From Lientehia hominis (lineage in GTDB: Bacteria > Bacillota > Clostridia > Lachnospirales > Lachnospiraceae): a stretch of DNA of 64,000 nucleotides. Both the position numbers and the translations under genes were made by a program. Below, piece by piece: positions 16,314 through 25,589 of the stretch; the first letter of the stretch is position 1; each line of letters begins with the position of its first letter. The notes under the pieces are model-generated. The model had not been told where the DNA came from and searched no databases. It saw nothing but the letters and a program-made list of their open reading frames with translations. Where the stretch lies: NCBI RefSeq assembly GCF_021044755.1, contig NZ_JAJNOR010000006.1, positions 62,001-126,000 on the forward strand. Direction: 5' to 3'.

Positions 16314-16484
16314 CTACAGCATAAGATATATTATAACAATCTCTGTATATATACTGAGATAAATCAGGGGATAACAAATTCCTTTTTCATGGTTACAAAT
16401 TTTTTCCACACCTATAAATATCATAGGCCAGATCAATAATCCACCAATCATGATGATGAAAAATAGAGCATCTTTCAAATTCAT
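16314..16484 (-). CDS. Small membrane protein in the AT-rich island
   Basis: 56 residues, starting MNLKDALFFI behind AGGAGG (11-base spacing; an ATG in another frame lies closer). Two hydrophobic segments (about 6-25 and 37-56) flank a short Cys/Lys-containing loop (VEKICNHEKGIC). It begins 16 bases after the end of the truncated secreted-protein frame, so the two were probably an operon. This is the same order, secreted protein then membrane protein, as at 50184-51586. No family is recognised; it may have been an immunity or partner protein. Confidence 0.5.
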   Translation of the reverse strand: MNLKDALFFIIMIGGLLIWPMIFIGVEKICNHEKGICYPLIYLSIYTEIVIIYLML

Positions 16485-16499
16485 GATGGCCCATCCCTC

Positions 16500-17057
16500 C
16501 TAACGATAAAATGTTTTAGAAGATGTGATTGCGGAATCCACTTTAGACGCTGGTGTAAAGGAAAGCGAAAGTCCAGAACTAGAAGCACTTACGCCTATAC
16601 TTGCCGTCAATCTTGCATGTCCATATCCACCAACAGCCGAAATTGAATTAATCGCTTTACTCCCTTGTGGCTTTAATGTAATATCAAGTCGACCAGATTT
16701 AGCCCAACCAAAGTTATTACTCCCCGACAAAACAATACTCATATCAAATTTTGAATACACATAATTGTTTACATCATTATAAGTAGTCGATACTGTCTTG
16801 TTTGTCGCTAAATTTCCGGTAACTGTATTCCTATATGCTACAGCACATGTGCTGCTTGTAGTTAAAGTTGAAAGCTGATGACCAGAAGAATCCGAAGCTT
16901 TCCATACAATTGCTGCAGAATCTTTATACTCAAAAGCTGGTCTCGAACTCCACTGCCAAGTATATCTTAAAGTTACAGTAGTTGTAGTCCATCCCCCGGA
17001 AGCTATTGTACCAGAAAAATTTGATATAGCATAATAAGTAAAAATTATTCTACCGGA
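16500..17057 (-). pseudogene. Truncated secreted protein, C-terminal remnant
   Basis: An open frame of about 185 codons that has lost its start: the stop at 17058-17060 closes it upstream and no signal peptide remains. The sequence is rich in Ser, Thr, Gly and aromatic residues (WTTTTVTLRYTWQWSS, TGNLATNKTVSTTYNDV, ISAVGGYGHARLTASIGVS), typical of an exported beta-rich protein. Base composition is far more AT-rich than flanking core genes. I recognise no family. The small membrane gene follows at once. Confidence 0.6.
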
Positions 17058-17183
17058 TTATGCAAAAGTTCCTTCAACTCTTCTATATCCTCCTCTATCA
17101 ACTTCTCATCATATATCTAAATACTCTTTTAACCAACTATCTAATATATGTCGATACCGTTCGATATTTCCAAACCATCCCAT
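17045..17183 (-). pseudogene. Frameshifted small gene
   Basis: Starting at ATG 17181-17183 the frame reads MGWFGNIERYRHILDSWLK then hits a stop; a one-base shift restores a charged helical continuation (KLIEEDIEELKELLHNPVE) to the stop at 17045-17047. It overlaps the upstream edge of the secreted-protein remnant. The rest of 17184-17399 is AT-rich with no gene seen. Confidence 0.4.
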
Positions 17184-17399
17184 ATTATTTTCATTACAAT
17201 TTATTGACTATTGGGTAATTCATGAATCTCCATTGTATCTACCTTTTAAGTTTTTAAATTAAAATTTAACTTATAACATTTTTAACATATAGTCTCACAT
17301 AAGTCAATATTTCCTAATTATTTTTTCACTAACCAATTCATCATTATATATCTTCTAAAAATAACTTATAAAACGTATCGGAATCGATAAGTGCATTTA

Positions 17400-17416
17400 C
17401 CTGTCAAGCCTCCGCT
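17400..17416. repeat. 17-bp direct repeat, right copy
   Basis: CCTGTCAAGCCTCCGCT, identical to 16164-16180. It abuts the -35 element of the Crp-type regulator promoter. Confidence 0.7.
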
Positions 17417-17417
17417 C

Positions 17418-17447
17418 TTTACGAAACCGCTCCTCTTCTGATATAAT
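17418..17447 (+). promoter_or_regulatory. Promoter of the Crp/Fnr regulator
   Basis: TTTACG (17418-17423), 18 bases, TATAAT (17442-17447), about 28 bases before the ATG at 17476. Confidence 0.55.
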
Positions 17448-17475
17448 GGATTCATTCGTACTAAAGGAGGCCCCT

Positions 17476-18165
17476 ATGATTCCCATGAAAGATGCCTTGA
17501 AGCGCATTCCTGTCTTTCAGGATATATCGCCGTCCACTTACGCAGATTTGGCCGGATGCGGCGTCATGCGGCAATACCGCCGGGGCACACAGCTCTTTCT
17601 GGATAAGGAGCCGGTATCCTCTGTCTTTTTCCTGGCTGAAGGAAAAGCTTCGCTCTATAAGCTGAATCATTTATATGAAAAAAAAGTGATCTTTCTATGT
17701 GGCCCAGGACAGTCTCTGAATGAGGTCGTCCTTCAGGATCCTTCCGCCTCCATAAACTGTGAGATCCTGGAGGATTCTCTGGTGCTCTGTTATCCCCGCA
17801 GGACATTTCTCGGCTTAATGGAACGGGACGCTAAACTGTCCATAGCCGTCATGTCTTCCATGGCCATTAAGATCCGCCGTCTTTACCACCAGCTTAAAAA
17901 CACAGTGGGCAGCGTACGGGGGGACAAGCGGCTGGCCGCCAAGCTCTGGAAGTTGTCCCAGGACTATGGGATTCCTTTGGATGACGGTATCCTTATTGAT
18001 TTTGACTTAAGTATCACGTATCTGGCAGAGCTTCTCGGTTCCAAGCGAGAAACTGTATCCCGTCTGGTGAAACAGCTCAGTGAGGCCGGGCTGGTGGAAT
18101 ACCGGAAAAATCAATTCTTCATACCTGACCGCGAAAAACTAATGGAGTATTTTAAAGAACCGTGA
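17476..18165 (+). CDS. Crp/Fnr family transcriptional regulator
   Basis: 229 residues from ATG 17476, five bases after AAAGGAGG. The N-terminal cyclic-nucleotide-binding fold covers about 10-120 (VFQDISPSTYADLAGC, GTQLFLDKEPVSSVFFLAEGKASLYKL). The C-terminal winged helix contains LSITYLAELLGSKRETVSRLVKQLSEAGLV. The N-terminal cysteine cluster of oxygen-sensing Fnr is absent, so another signal is likely. The gene sits just upstream of asrABC in the same direction, separated by a terminator; control of asrABC is a reasonable inference, as Crp-type regulators often neighbour anaerobic reductase operons. Confidence 0.92.
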   Translation: MIPMKDALKRIPVFQDISPSTYADLAGCGVMRQYRRGTQLFLDKEPVSSVFFLAEGKASLYKLNHLYEKKVIFLCGPGQSLNEVVLQDPSASINCEILEDSLVLCYPRRTFLGLMERDAKLSIAVMSSMAIKIRRLYHQLKNTVGSVRGDKRLAAKLWKLSQDYGIPLDDGILIDFDLSITYLAELLGSKRETVSRLVKQLSEAGLVEYRKNQFFIPDREKLMEYFKEP

Positions 18166-18189
18166 GAAAACTCACGGTTTTAATTTTTT
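18158..18189 (+). terminator. Terminator of the Crp/Fnr gene
   Basis: AACCGTGAG, four-base loop, CTCACGGTT, then TTTAATTTTTT. The gene's stop codon lies inside the 5' arm. asrA begins about 60 bases on, so asr needs its own promoter or read-through. Confidence 0.85.
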
Positions 18190-18246
18190 GCAGGTGCTAC
18201 ATTACTTGTCAGAACTAAAAATTTTCCAATAGAAAGAGGTGGATAT

Positions 18247-19269
18247 ATGGGTTATTCTCTATCAACAGAGGCGTTATCCGAGGTTTTTAAACATCTGTCC
18301 CTCGAATACGACCTCTACGCCCCCCGTCTTTATCCCAAAGGTGGTGCATTTTCCGACACAGATCTGGTACGTTATGGGAAAATTTCATCTCCTGAGGAAA
18401 TCGTGCTTCATGAAAAATCCCGGTTTTCCTGGAAGGAGACCCTCCTTCCCATCAGCCAGACTTTGTTTTATTTTACGGAGGGCTCCGTCCTGGAACCGGA
18501 GCAGGAACAAAAGGGAGCTGTCATCTTCCTGCGAAGCTGTGACCTCCATGCGTTAAAACGTCTGAATCATATTTATCTGCAGAACGGTCCGGAGGACCCT
18601 TATTACCGGGACCGCCGGGATAAACTCCGTTTTGTCCTGATTGGCTGCAAGGAACCGTTTTCCAGCTGTTTCTGCGTGGATATGGGAACTAACAAAACCG
18701 ACGGCTATGACTTTTCTCTGGATTGGGAGGGCGATTTCTGGCAGATCGACTGTCCAAACACCGAATGGCAGGAGCTGTTCCGCCGCCATGCCGTCTGCGA
18801 GCAAGCGGTCTCCCCGTCCTATGTCACGGAAACCAAGACCAGGGTCCACATTCCCGACCACCTGACCGCGGATGTCATCAAGAGCACAATCTGGAAAGAA
18901 TATGACAGCCGGTGCATCGGCTGCGGCAGATGCAATTTTGTCTGTCCTACCTGTACCTGCTTCACCATGCAGGACTTATTCTATACCGATAATGGAAAAG
19001 CAGGGGAAAGGCGCCGTGTATGGGCTTCCTGTATGGCAGATGGTTTTTCTGACGTGGCCGGAGGCGGAAGCTGTCGAAAGACCTGCGGCGAACGGATGCG
19101 GTATAAAGTGCTCCACAAGGCGCTGGATTTCAAGATGAAGAGCGGCTTTCAGATGTGTGTGGGCTGCGGCAGGTGCGACGACGCATGTCCGGAATACATA
19201 TCCTTCTCTCACTGTCTGAACCGGCTGCCCGAAGCAATAAAGGAGGTGAATTCTGATGAAGCAGAATGA
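18247..19269 (+). CDS. asrA: Anaerobic sulfite reductase subunit A
   Basis: 340 residues. AsrA is the iron-sulfur electron-carrying subunit of the NADH-linked AsrABC complex that reduces sulfite to sulfide. Two ferredoxin-type 4Fe-4S motifs are visible, CIGCGRCNFVCPTC near residue 220 and CVGCGRCDDACPEY near residue 302, matching the hydrogenase/sulfur-reductase B-subunit family. The ribosome binding site is AGAGGTGG. The 3' end overlaps asrB by 14 bases, so the subunits are translationally coupled. Confidence 0.95.
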   Translation: MGYSLSTEALSEVFKHLSLEYDLYAPRLYPKGGAFSDTDLVRYGKISSPEEIVLHEKSRFSWKETLLPISQTLFYFTEGSVLEPEQEQKGAVIFLRSCDLHALKRLNHIYLQNGPEDPYYRDRRDKLRFVLIGCKEPFSSCFCVDMGTNKTDGYDFSLDWEGDFWQIDCPNTEWQELFRRHAVCEQAVSPSYVTETKTRVHIPDHLTADVIKSTIWKEYDSRCIGCGRCNFVCPTCTCFTMQDLFYTDNGKAGERRRVWASCMADGFSDVAGGGSCRKTCGERMRYKVLHKALDFKMKSGFQMCVGCGRCDDACPEYISFSHCLNRLPEAIKEVNSDEAE

Positions 19270-20047
19270 ATATGTCCCTTTCCTCTCTGAAATAATTGAA
19301 GTCATCCGCCACACGGAAATCGAGTATACCTTTCGGATGAAATATCTGGGCGACGTGAAGCCGGGCCAGTTCTTTGAAGTCTCGATTCCAAAGTACGGCG
19401 AGGCTCCCATTTCTGTCAGCGGCATCGGCGACGGCACCATAGATCTGACGATCCGCCGTGTGGGAAAAGTGACCAATGAAATCTTTGAGCGCTATGAAGG
19501 CGGCCGTATGCTTCTCCGGGGTCCTTACGGAAACGGTTTCTGCCTGGATGACTATAAAGGCAAAGAACTGGTCATCGTCGCCGGCGGAACAGGAGTATCC
19601 CCGGTGCGCGGCGTCATGGATCATTTTGCCTGTCATATGCCGGAAATACAAAGCCTGACTATGATCGCCGGATTTAAATCCCCTTCCGATATCTTATTCC
19701 GGGATGATTTTTCACGGTGGAGCCAACGTGCCCGGGTAATCCTCACTGTGGACAGCGGCGGCGGCACAGAATACCGGGAGGGGCTGGTCACCGCATATAT
19801 TCCCGGCCTGTTTTTCACCGACCTGGCAAATGCGGCCGCCATCGTGGTCGGCCCTCCGGCCATGATGCGCTTCTCCATACAGGCGCTAAAGAACCGAGGT
19901 CTGGAAGACAGCCAGATCTGGATTTCCCTGGAGCGGAAGATGTGCTGCGGCATAGGCAAATGCGGCCATTGCCGAATCAATGATACTTATGTCTGTCTGG
20001 ACGGTCCGGTCTTTCCTTATGCCAAAGGGCGCGCACTGATCGATTAG
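19256..20047 (+). CDS. asrB: Anaerobic sulfite reductase subunit B
   Basis: 263 residues. The NAD(P)H- and FAD-binding subunit of sulfite reductase, related to ferredoxin reductase and to the electron-transfer subunit of dihydroorotate dehydrogenase. Visible are the flavin region GEAPISVSGIGD, LRGPYGNGFCLDDYKGKELV with VAGGTGVSPVRG for nucleotide binding, and a C-terminal 2Fe-2S ligand set MCCGIGKCGHCRIN...VCLDGPVF. AAGGAGGTG lies 8 bases before ATG, within the end of asrA. Confidence 0.95.
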   Translation: MKQNEYVPFLSEIIEVIRHTEIEYTFRMKYLGDVKPGQFFEVSIPKYGEAPISVSGIGDGTIDLTIRRVGKVTNEIFERYEGGRMLLRGPYGNGFCLDDYKGKELVIVAGGTGVSPVRGVMDHFACHMPEIQSLTMIAGFKSPSDILFRDDFSRWSQRARVILTVDSGGGTEYREGLVTAYIPGLFFTDLANAAAIVVGPPAMMRFSIQALKNRGLEDSQIWISLERKMCCGIGKCGHCRINDTYVCLDGPVFPYAKGRALID

Positions 20048-20059
20048 GAGGGTGAATTT

Positions 20060-21028
20060 ATGGATATCAATACGAAAGCACTGAAAAAAAACGCTTTCCG
20101 CGTCACTAAAGTGCGCGGGAAGACCGCTTCCCGCATCCGGGTGCCGGGCGGACATCTGGATGCAAAATATCTTTCGATGATCCAGGAGATCGCGGAAGCT
20201 TACGGTGACGGCACCGTTCACCTTACCAACCGACAGGGTTTTGAAATACCCGGCATTTCCTACGAGGATATGCCCAAGGTAAACGAAATGCTGCAGCCCA
20301 TTATCGACGGCCTGGACATCAATCAGCCTGTTCTCGGAAACGGATATTCTTCCTCCGGGACCCGGAATATCACAGCCTGTATAGGAAACAAGGTCTGTCC
20401 CTTCGCCTGCTATGACACCACGGCTTTTGCAAAACGGATAGAGAAAGCAGTATTTCCCAATGACCTCCACTTTAAGATTGCTCTGACCGGCTGTCCCAAT
20501 GACTGTGCCAAAGTACGAATGCATGATTTTGGCATTATGGGCATGACCATGCCCAGACTGGAACAGGAACGCTGTGTTTCCTGCGGAGCCTGTATAAAGG
20601 CATGCCGGCGCAAATCTGTCGAAGCATTGACTACCGTCAATTACCGCCCCCAGAGAAATGCTGAAAAGTGTATCGGATGCGGGGAATGTGTTCTGAACTG
20701 CCCGGTCTCCGCCTGGAGCCGGAATCCGTCAAAATATTACCGGCTGACCTTGTTTGGACGCAGCGGCAAAAAAAATCCCCGCCTGGGCGAGGATTTCATC
20801 TTATGGGCCGATGAGGACAGCATAATGAAGATCATCCTGAATACATATCACTACGTGGAGCATTACATAGACCGTACCGCTCCCGGAGGCAAGGAACACA
20901 TCGGATATATCGTCGACAGAACCGGCTTTGAGGAATACAAACGCTGGGCTCTGAAAGACGTATCCCTGCCTCCCGAGGCCAAAATCTGCACTCCCGTTTA
21001 CTGGAAGGGCATCTCTTACATACGCTGA
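20060..21028 (+). CDS. asrC: Anaerobic sulfite reductase subunit C
   Basis: 322 residues. The siroheme catalytic subunit. The N-terminal ferredoxin-like half contains HLTNRQGFEIPGI, and the siroheme/4Fe-4S ligands appear as ACIGNKVCPFACYDT and LTGCPNDCAKVRMHDFG. An inserted two-cluster ferredoxin domain follows (CVSCGACIKACRR, CIGCGECVLNCP), as in Salmonella-type AsrC. AGGAGG is 8 bases before the ATG. It completes the asrABC operon; dissimilatory or detoxifying sulfite reduction in the gut is the likely role. Confidence 0.95.
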   Translation: MDINTKALKKNAFRVTKVRGKTASRIRVPGGHLDAKYLSMIQEIAEAYGDGTVHLTNRQGFEIPGISYEDMPKVNEMLQPIIDGLDINQPVLGNGYSSSGTRNITACIGNKVCPFACYDTTAFAKRIEKAVFPNDLHFKIALTGCPNDCAKVRMHDFGIMGMTMPRLEQERCVSCGACIKACRRKSVEALTTVNYRPQRNAEKCIGCGECVLNCPVSAWSRNPSKYYRLTLFGRSGKKNPRLGEDFILWADEDSIMKIILNTYHYVEHYIDRTAPGGKEHIGYIVDRTGFEEYKRWALKDVSLPPEAKICTPVYWKGISYIR

Positions 21029-21087
21029 CCTATTCAGCATGTCTTAGAAAGGCCTGCCTGACGTTCTCCGAATCTCTCTGATATTTG

Positions 21088-24000
21088 TCAAGCCTGGTTT
21101 TCCTGCTTCCGCGGTTCTTTATAGCATGTGATGTCACGGCATGAGACCAGGCAGGCTTCCTTTTTCCCCCACCGTATCATGGAAGTATTCATGATGACCC
21201 ACAGCTTCAGCATGGGATTATACATCTCCCTGCTGCAGTCCTTTTGGAGATTTGTATGCCGGATCGGACAATCGCTGCAGGGCTCGCTTCTTCCCATGAG
21301 GGACCGGTAGCATATCTTTCCCGCTTCGGCGTCCGACACGGTCCCGCATGTCTTTTCATTGACATACAAAAACTCATATGTATCCGTGTCCACTACGTAG
21401 ATCCACGCATTCTGATTATCCAATATCCTGTGAAGATTATCCACGGCCCCTTTTTCCCGTTCGTTTGCCCGCTCCTTTAAGAGAAAAATGGATAAGATCT
21501 GAGCCACAAAGGTCAGCGCTTCCACCTGTTCCCGAATCCACAGCCGTTTCTTGACACAGTCATCGAAACCCACAAATCCCCGGAATCTGCCGCCATCCAT
21601 GATAGCGCACTGGAGTGTGGATCTGATCCCCTGCCGTTCCAAAATCTCCCGCTGTGTGTCCGGCAGGACTGTCACATCCGGGCAGTAGAAGATATTCTGT
21701 TCCTTGAAATTTTCCTTATAAGAATTCCCCATCTGAGCGTAAACGATATCCTGCAGACTGTCTTTTTCCGCTTCTATTCCCGTATTACACCATTCATACG
21801 TATTGCTGCAGGCGCTCCCATCTTCGCTGTCCTCAAAAATATAGGCCCTGCTCACCTGAAAATATTTTCCGGCAAACGCTAAAATCGACTCAACTGCCTC
21901 CTCAAAATCGTGGATGGCATAAAGCTTCCCGAATATTTCCCGAATCACGCCGGACAGATCATATGGGAGGCTCGCCTCCGAATCGATTCTTGTTTTCGCC
22001 GCCAACAGCTTCTCCGGGCCATGCCCCATAGCATCCGGATCATAGAACAGGCATCGGTTCTTTCCCTGTCCCTTTGCCATATATAGAGCCTTGTCTGCGC
22101 TTAAGAACAGCGTATCATAATCATTGCCGTTGTCCGGGCACACAGAAACCCCGATACTGCAGGAAAAGCAGTCCTCTCCCAGATTCTCCAGGAATATCTC
22201 CTTAAACATCTGGAGAATCCTTTCTGCTTTTTCCATGACGGCTACAAGACTCGCACATCTTGGCATAAACACGAGGAATTCGTCACCGCCTATGCGCGAT
22301 ACGATATCTTCTCTGCGGAATAGGCTGTCTAAGATTCCGGCAAACTCCTTCAGCACCGCATCTCCGAACATATGGCCGAAACGGTCATTCATCCCTTTAA
22401 AATTGTCCAGGTCAATAATGAGCATAGCGGCCTTTCCCCGGTACCCTCCCTTCGCCAGACAATCCTTGATCTTCTTCTTGGACACAGCCTTGTTCAAAAG
22501 ATTCGTAAGAGAATCCCGCCCCGCTTTGTCAATCAGCTCTTCTGTCTTCTTCTTCTCATCATTAATATCAATAATAACGCCCACAGATTTCACTGTCCTC
22601 CCGCGTCCATTAAACTGGGCGGTCGCACGGATCCGAAACCAAGAATAACTTCCATCGGCCTTCGCGATTCTCACTTCTGCCTCTTTGTAAGGCAGCCCGT
22701 CCGCTATCTCACGCATCAGATTTAGAAATTCCGGCTGATCTGCAGGATGCAGATGAGATACTGTCGGAATCCGTATGCTAACGCTCTCCCGTATCGGAGC
22801 ATAACCGAATTTTTTCTCCCAATTGGAAGAATAGACAATGCTGTCACCTTCAATATCCCATTCAAAGATGATATCGTTGCTCTGGTCCATGATAATCTCA
22901 TGGCGTTCCAGGCTCATCCGAAGCTCCTCCTGTGCCATCCGCGTCTTCGTGATGTCTATCAGAAGACAATACAGATGCTCCCTGCCGTCCTGCTCCGTGA
23001 CGACGCGGCATTTATCCAGGACCCATATGATCTGTCCGTTTTTCGATTCCAAACGGTATTCCACTTCTATGGTATTTCCCTCGTTCCGTTGTTCTCTCAT
23101 CTGCCGCTTCACACGGTCCCGGTCCGCGGGGCAGATCATTTCAATAAAATGGTCATGAAACCTTTCCCTGATCTCATCCCTGGTATAATCCAGCAGCTTC
23201 AAAAAGCTTTCGTTTACATATTCGATGGTGCACCATTTATCGTAGACACATTTCTGCATTCCGGCAAACAGATCCCGCATGGCTTCCGCCCCTTCTCCGA
23301 AATGCCGGGGGAGACGCCGTTCCTCCTGAAGCAATTCTTCCGGATGCCAGATGATTATGACCTTTCTATGGTGCGGATTCTCCACATCGGTCCGCAGCAG
23401 CGTAGCCGTATTCCACCGGTATTCTTCTATCATCTGGTCATATACACGGAACTTCCAGCTTTGCTTGGTCATCCCTCCGTTAAAGAACTCATACAGGTAT
23501 TCTCCAAAGGAATAAAGCACCTTTTTCCGGTCGGAAGGGTGGACCATTTCTTTGGTGAAATTATAGAGCGCCTTCTCAAACAGCCCACCAGACCGAAGAA
23601 GCTGGAAATTATTATCCGACAGGTATATGACATGATAAACGCCCGTGCTGATATCCAGCTCAATCACCGTGGATTCAAGATAGCGGAGCAGAGAAAAATA
23701 CTTCATCTGCCCCTGCTCCAGCGTACCAGCGCCTGTCTCCCTGGCATTCCGCTTCATCCCGCCCCGGACCAGCAGGTCAGACTTGGGAGAACGCCCGTCC
23801 GCATAGTCCCGGGCAAGCTCCGCAAAGGAATCCCTCACATTTTTAAAGCACTCCAAAAGCTTAGGAGAAAAAGCGCCGCACTCTCCGTTCAGAATCATAT
23901 TGTAAGCCTTTTCCTGCGAATAAACTTCTTTATAGACCCGCTCTGTCGTCAGCGCGTCATAGGCATCCGCCAGCCCCACCACCTGTGCACAGATGGGAAT

Positions 24001-24849
24001 CCGGTCTCCTCTCAACCCGTCCGGATACCCGTTTCCATCCCATCTCTCATGGTGATAACGGCAGATATTGTACGCATACTGCAGGTATTCTTTATCATTC
24101 ATCCGGTCCAGTCCGGCCAGGATATCACATCCTTTCAGGGAATGGGTCTTCATGACCTCGAACTCTTCCGGTGTCAGGCGGCCAGGTTTGTTCAGAACAG
24201 AATCAGGTATGGCAATCTTCCCCACATCGTGCATGGAAGCGGCCCGGCTGATGATCTCTATCCTGCGTTCATCCAGTCCATATTCCTGATAGCTCCGCGC
24301 CACGTCTTCCAGGAGGATTTTCGTAAACATCCGGATGCGGAGGATATGCTGGCCCGATTCCAGGCTCCGGTATTCGATGACTGAAGACAGCGCGTCGATC
24401 ATAACCTCGTTGGATTCCCGCAGGCTTACTGCTTGTTCTTCTACCAGCTCCTCCAGATGCTGCCTGTGCCTGTGCAGATCTACTACATTTTCCACACGCC
24501 GTTTCACCACATACGGTTCAAATGGCTTTCTTATAATATCGGAAGCTCCCATATCAAAGACTCTGACCTCACAGTCGTAGCTGTCCTCTGATGTGATGAC
24601 GACCACAGGTATCTCCGGCAGGAACTTTTTCTTCTCCATCTGTTCCATCACCTGGTAGCCATCCTTCATCGGCATGATCAAATCAAGAAGCACCGCCACT
24701 ATCCTGCTTCGATAATGTTCTATAAACATTAATGCCTGCTCCCCATTTTCAGCCTCTAATATACGGTATTCCGACTGAAAAACTTCACGGAGAATCGCCC
24801 TGTTCACTTCCATATCATCTACTATCACGAGAATGTCCCTTTTATCCAT
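21088..24849 (-). CDS. REC/HD-GYP/PAS/GGDEF multidomain c-di-GMP signalling protein
   Basis: 1253 residues. Order: receiver domain (about 1-120, phospho-acceptor Asp56 in LLDLIMPMKDG, Lys in RKPFEPY); HD-GYP phosphodiesterase (about 145-340, SMHDVGKIAIPD and HERWDGNGYPDGL); three PAS-type regions (about 385-780); GGDEF cyclase (about 790-945, RIGGDEFLVF with an RRED inhibitory site five residues before); a GAF-like region (about 975-1130); and a last PAS with CSDCPIRH. HD-GYP enzymes cleave c-di-GMP and intact GGDEF domains make it, so one protein appears able to do both, under control of a kinase and several sensor domains. No kinase gene is adjacent and no membrane segment is seen. Confidence 0.92.
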   Translation of the reverse strand: MDKRDILVIVDDMEVNRAILREVFQSEYRILEAENGEQALMFIEHYRSRIVAVLLDLIMPMKDGYQVMEQMEKKKFLPEIPVVVITSEDSYDCEVRVFDMGASDIIRKPFEPYVVKRRVENVVDLHRHRQHLEELVEEQAVSLRESNEVMIDALSSVIEYRSLESGQHILRIRMFTKILLEDVARSYQEYGLDERRIEIISRAASMHDVGKIAIPDSVLNKPGRLTPEEFEVMKTHSLKGCDILAGLDRMNDKEYLQYAYNICRYHHERWDGNGYPDGLRGDRIPICAQVVGLADAYDALTTERVYKEVYSQEKAYNMILNGECGAFSPKLLECFKNVRDSFAELARDYADGRSPKSDLLVRGGMKRNARETGAGTLEQGQMKYFSLLRYLESTVIELDISTGVYHVIYLSDNNFQLLRSGGLFEKALYNFTKEMVHPSDRKKVLYSFGEYLYEFFNGGMTKQSWKFRVYDQMIEEYRWNTATLLRTDVENPHHRKVIIIWHPEELLQEERRLPRHFGEGAEAMRDLFAGMQKCVYDKWCTIEYVNESFLKLLDYTRDEIRERFHDHFIEMICPADRDRVKRQMREQRNEGNTIEVEYRLESKNGQIIWVLDKCRVVTEQDGREHLYCLLIDITKTRMAQEELRMSLERHEIIMDQSNDIIFEWDIEGDSIVYSSNWEKKFGYAPIRESVSIRIPTVSHLHPADQPEFLNLMREIADGLPYKEAEVRIAKADGSYSWFRIRATAQFNGRGRTVKSVGVIIDINDEKKKTEELIDKAGRDSLTNLLNKAVSKKKIKDCLAKGGYRGKAAMLIIDLDNFKGMNDRFGHMFGDAVLKEFAGILDSLFRREDIVSRIGGDEFLVFMPRCASLVAVMEKAERILQMFKEIFLENLGEDCFSCSIGVSVCPDNGNDYDTLFLSADKALYMAKGQGKNRCLFYDPDAMGHGPEKLLAAKTRIDSEASLPYDLSGVIREIFGKLYAIHDFEEAVESILAFAGKYFQVSRAYIFEDSEDGSACSNTYEWCNTGIEAEKDSLQDIVYAQMGNSYKENFKEQNIFYCPDVTVLPDTQREILERQGIRSTLQCAIMDGGRFRGFVGFDDCVKKRLWIREQVEALTFVAQILSIFLLKERANEREKGAVDNLHRILDNQNAWIYVVDTDTYEFLYVNEKTCGTVSDAEAGKICYRSLMGRSEPCSDCPIRHTNLQKDCSREMYNPMLKLWVIMNTSMIRWGKKEACLVSCRDITCYKEPRKQENQA

Positions 24850-25086
24850 CCCACAGCTCTCCTATCATTCCCGCCCCGGGTGCCGCCTCTCCCTGTCAGG
24901 CTTTTTTCAACATTATTTTGACATTATACTCTATTCTTTTGAAGACTGCTACCTTTTCCGGCACCTGTCTCTCTATAAAATTGAAGTCTGCCGTAATACT
25001 TTGTCGATTTTTATCGTTTAATATGGTAAAATACAGCTTGAACCAACAGAAACTATTCTGATCAATTTTAATAATAAGGAGGCTGT

Positions 25087-25587
25087 ATGATACGTAAAGA
25101 CAGAGAAATGCCACGCGAATTCGCTGAATCCATCGTTGATAAATGTGAATGGGCTGTTATGGCAATGACCGGTGCAGACGGATTTCCTTACTGCATTCCC
25201 CTGAATATCGCGCGGGACGGAAATTATATCTATTTTCATGCGAGCAAAGCCAACGGGAAAAAGGCCGCCGCTCTGGCAGCCGATTCTCGGATATGTATGA
25301 CTTGCGTAGGGGATACGAAGCGCGCTTCCGACAAATTCACCACGGAATTCGAATCGGCCGTCCTCACCGGCACCGCGTCTGAAGTCACGGATGATCAGGA
25401 AAAAACACATGCCATGCGGCTCATATGTGAACGCCATACTCCCGCCAACATGGCGGAATTTCAGCAGTCCATGGAACGAAGCCTGAACAATACCGCGGTA
25501 TGGAAGATATCCATCGGAGAAATGACCGGGAAGCGCAAAAAATATGATAAAGACGGGATAGAGCTGAAATATGGGAGAATGGAATAA
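25087..25587 (+). CDS. NimA-like pyridoxamine 5'-phosphate oxidase family flavoprotein
   Basis: 166 residues, a split-barrel FMN-binding protein. The opening MIRKDREM, YCIPLNIARDGNYIYFHASKANGKK and the Cys-containing MTCVGDTKRASDKFTTEFESAVLTGTA agree with the NimA/nitroimidazole-resistance branch, members of which reduce small aromatic or antioxidant substrates in anaerobes. The physiological substrate is unknown. AAGGAGG precedes the ATG. The next gene starts two bases after its stop, so the two are one operon. Confidence 0.85.
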   Translation: MIRKDREMPREFAESIVDKCEWAVMAMTGADGFPYCIPLNIARDGNYIYFHASKANGKKAAALAADSRICMTCVGDTKRASDKFTTEFESAVLTGTASEVTDDQEKTHAMRLICERHTPANMAEFQQSMERSLNNTAVWKISIGEMTGKRKKYDKDGIELKYGRME

Positions 25588-25589
25588 GA

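Noticed and set aside
22747..24384. 545-codon plus-strand frame opposite the c-di-GMP protein
   Set aside because: It is a shadow of a well-supported coding sequence on the other strand, with no ribosome binding site or recognisable domain.
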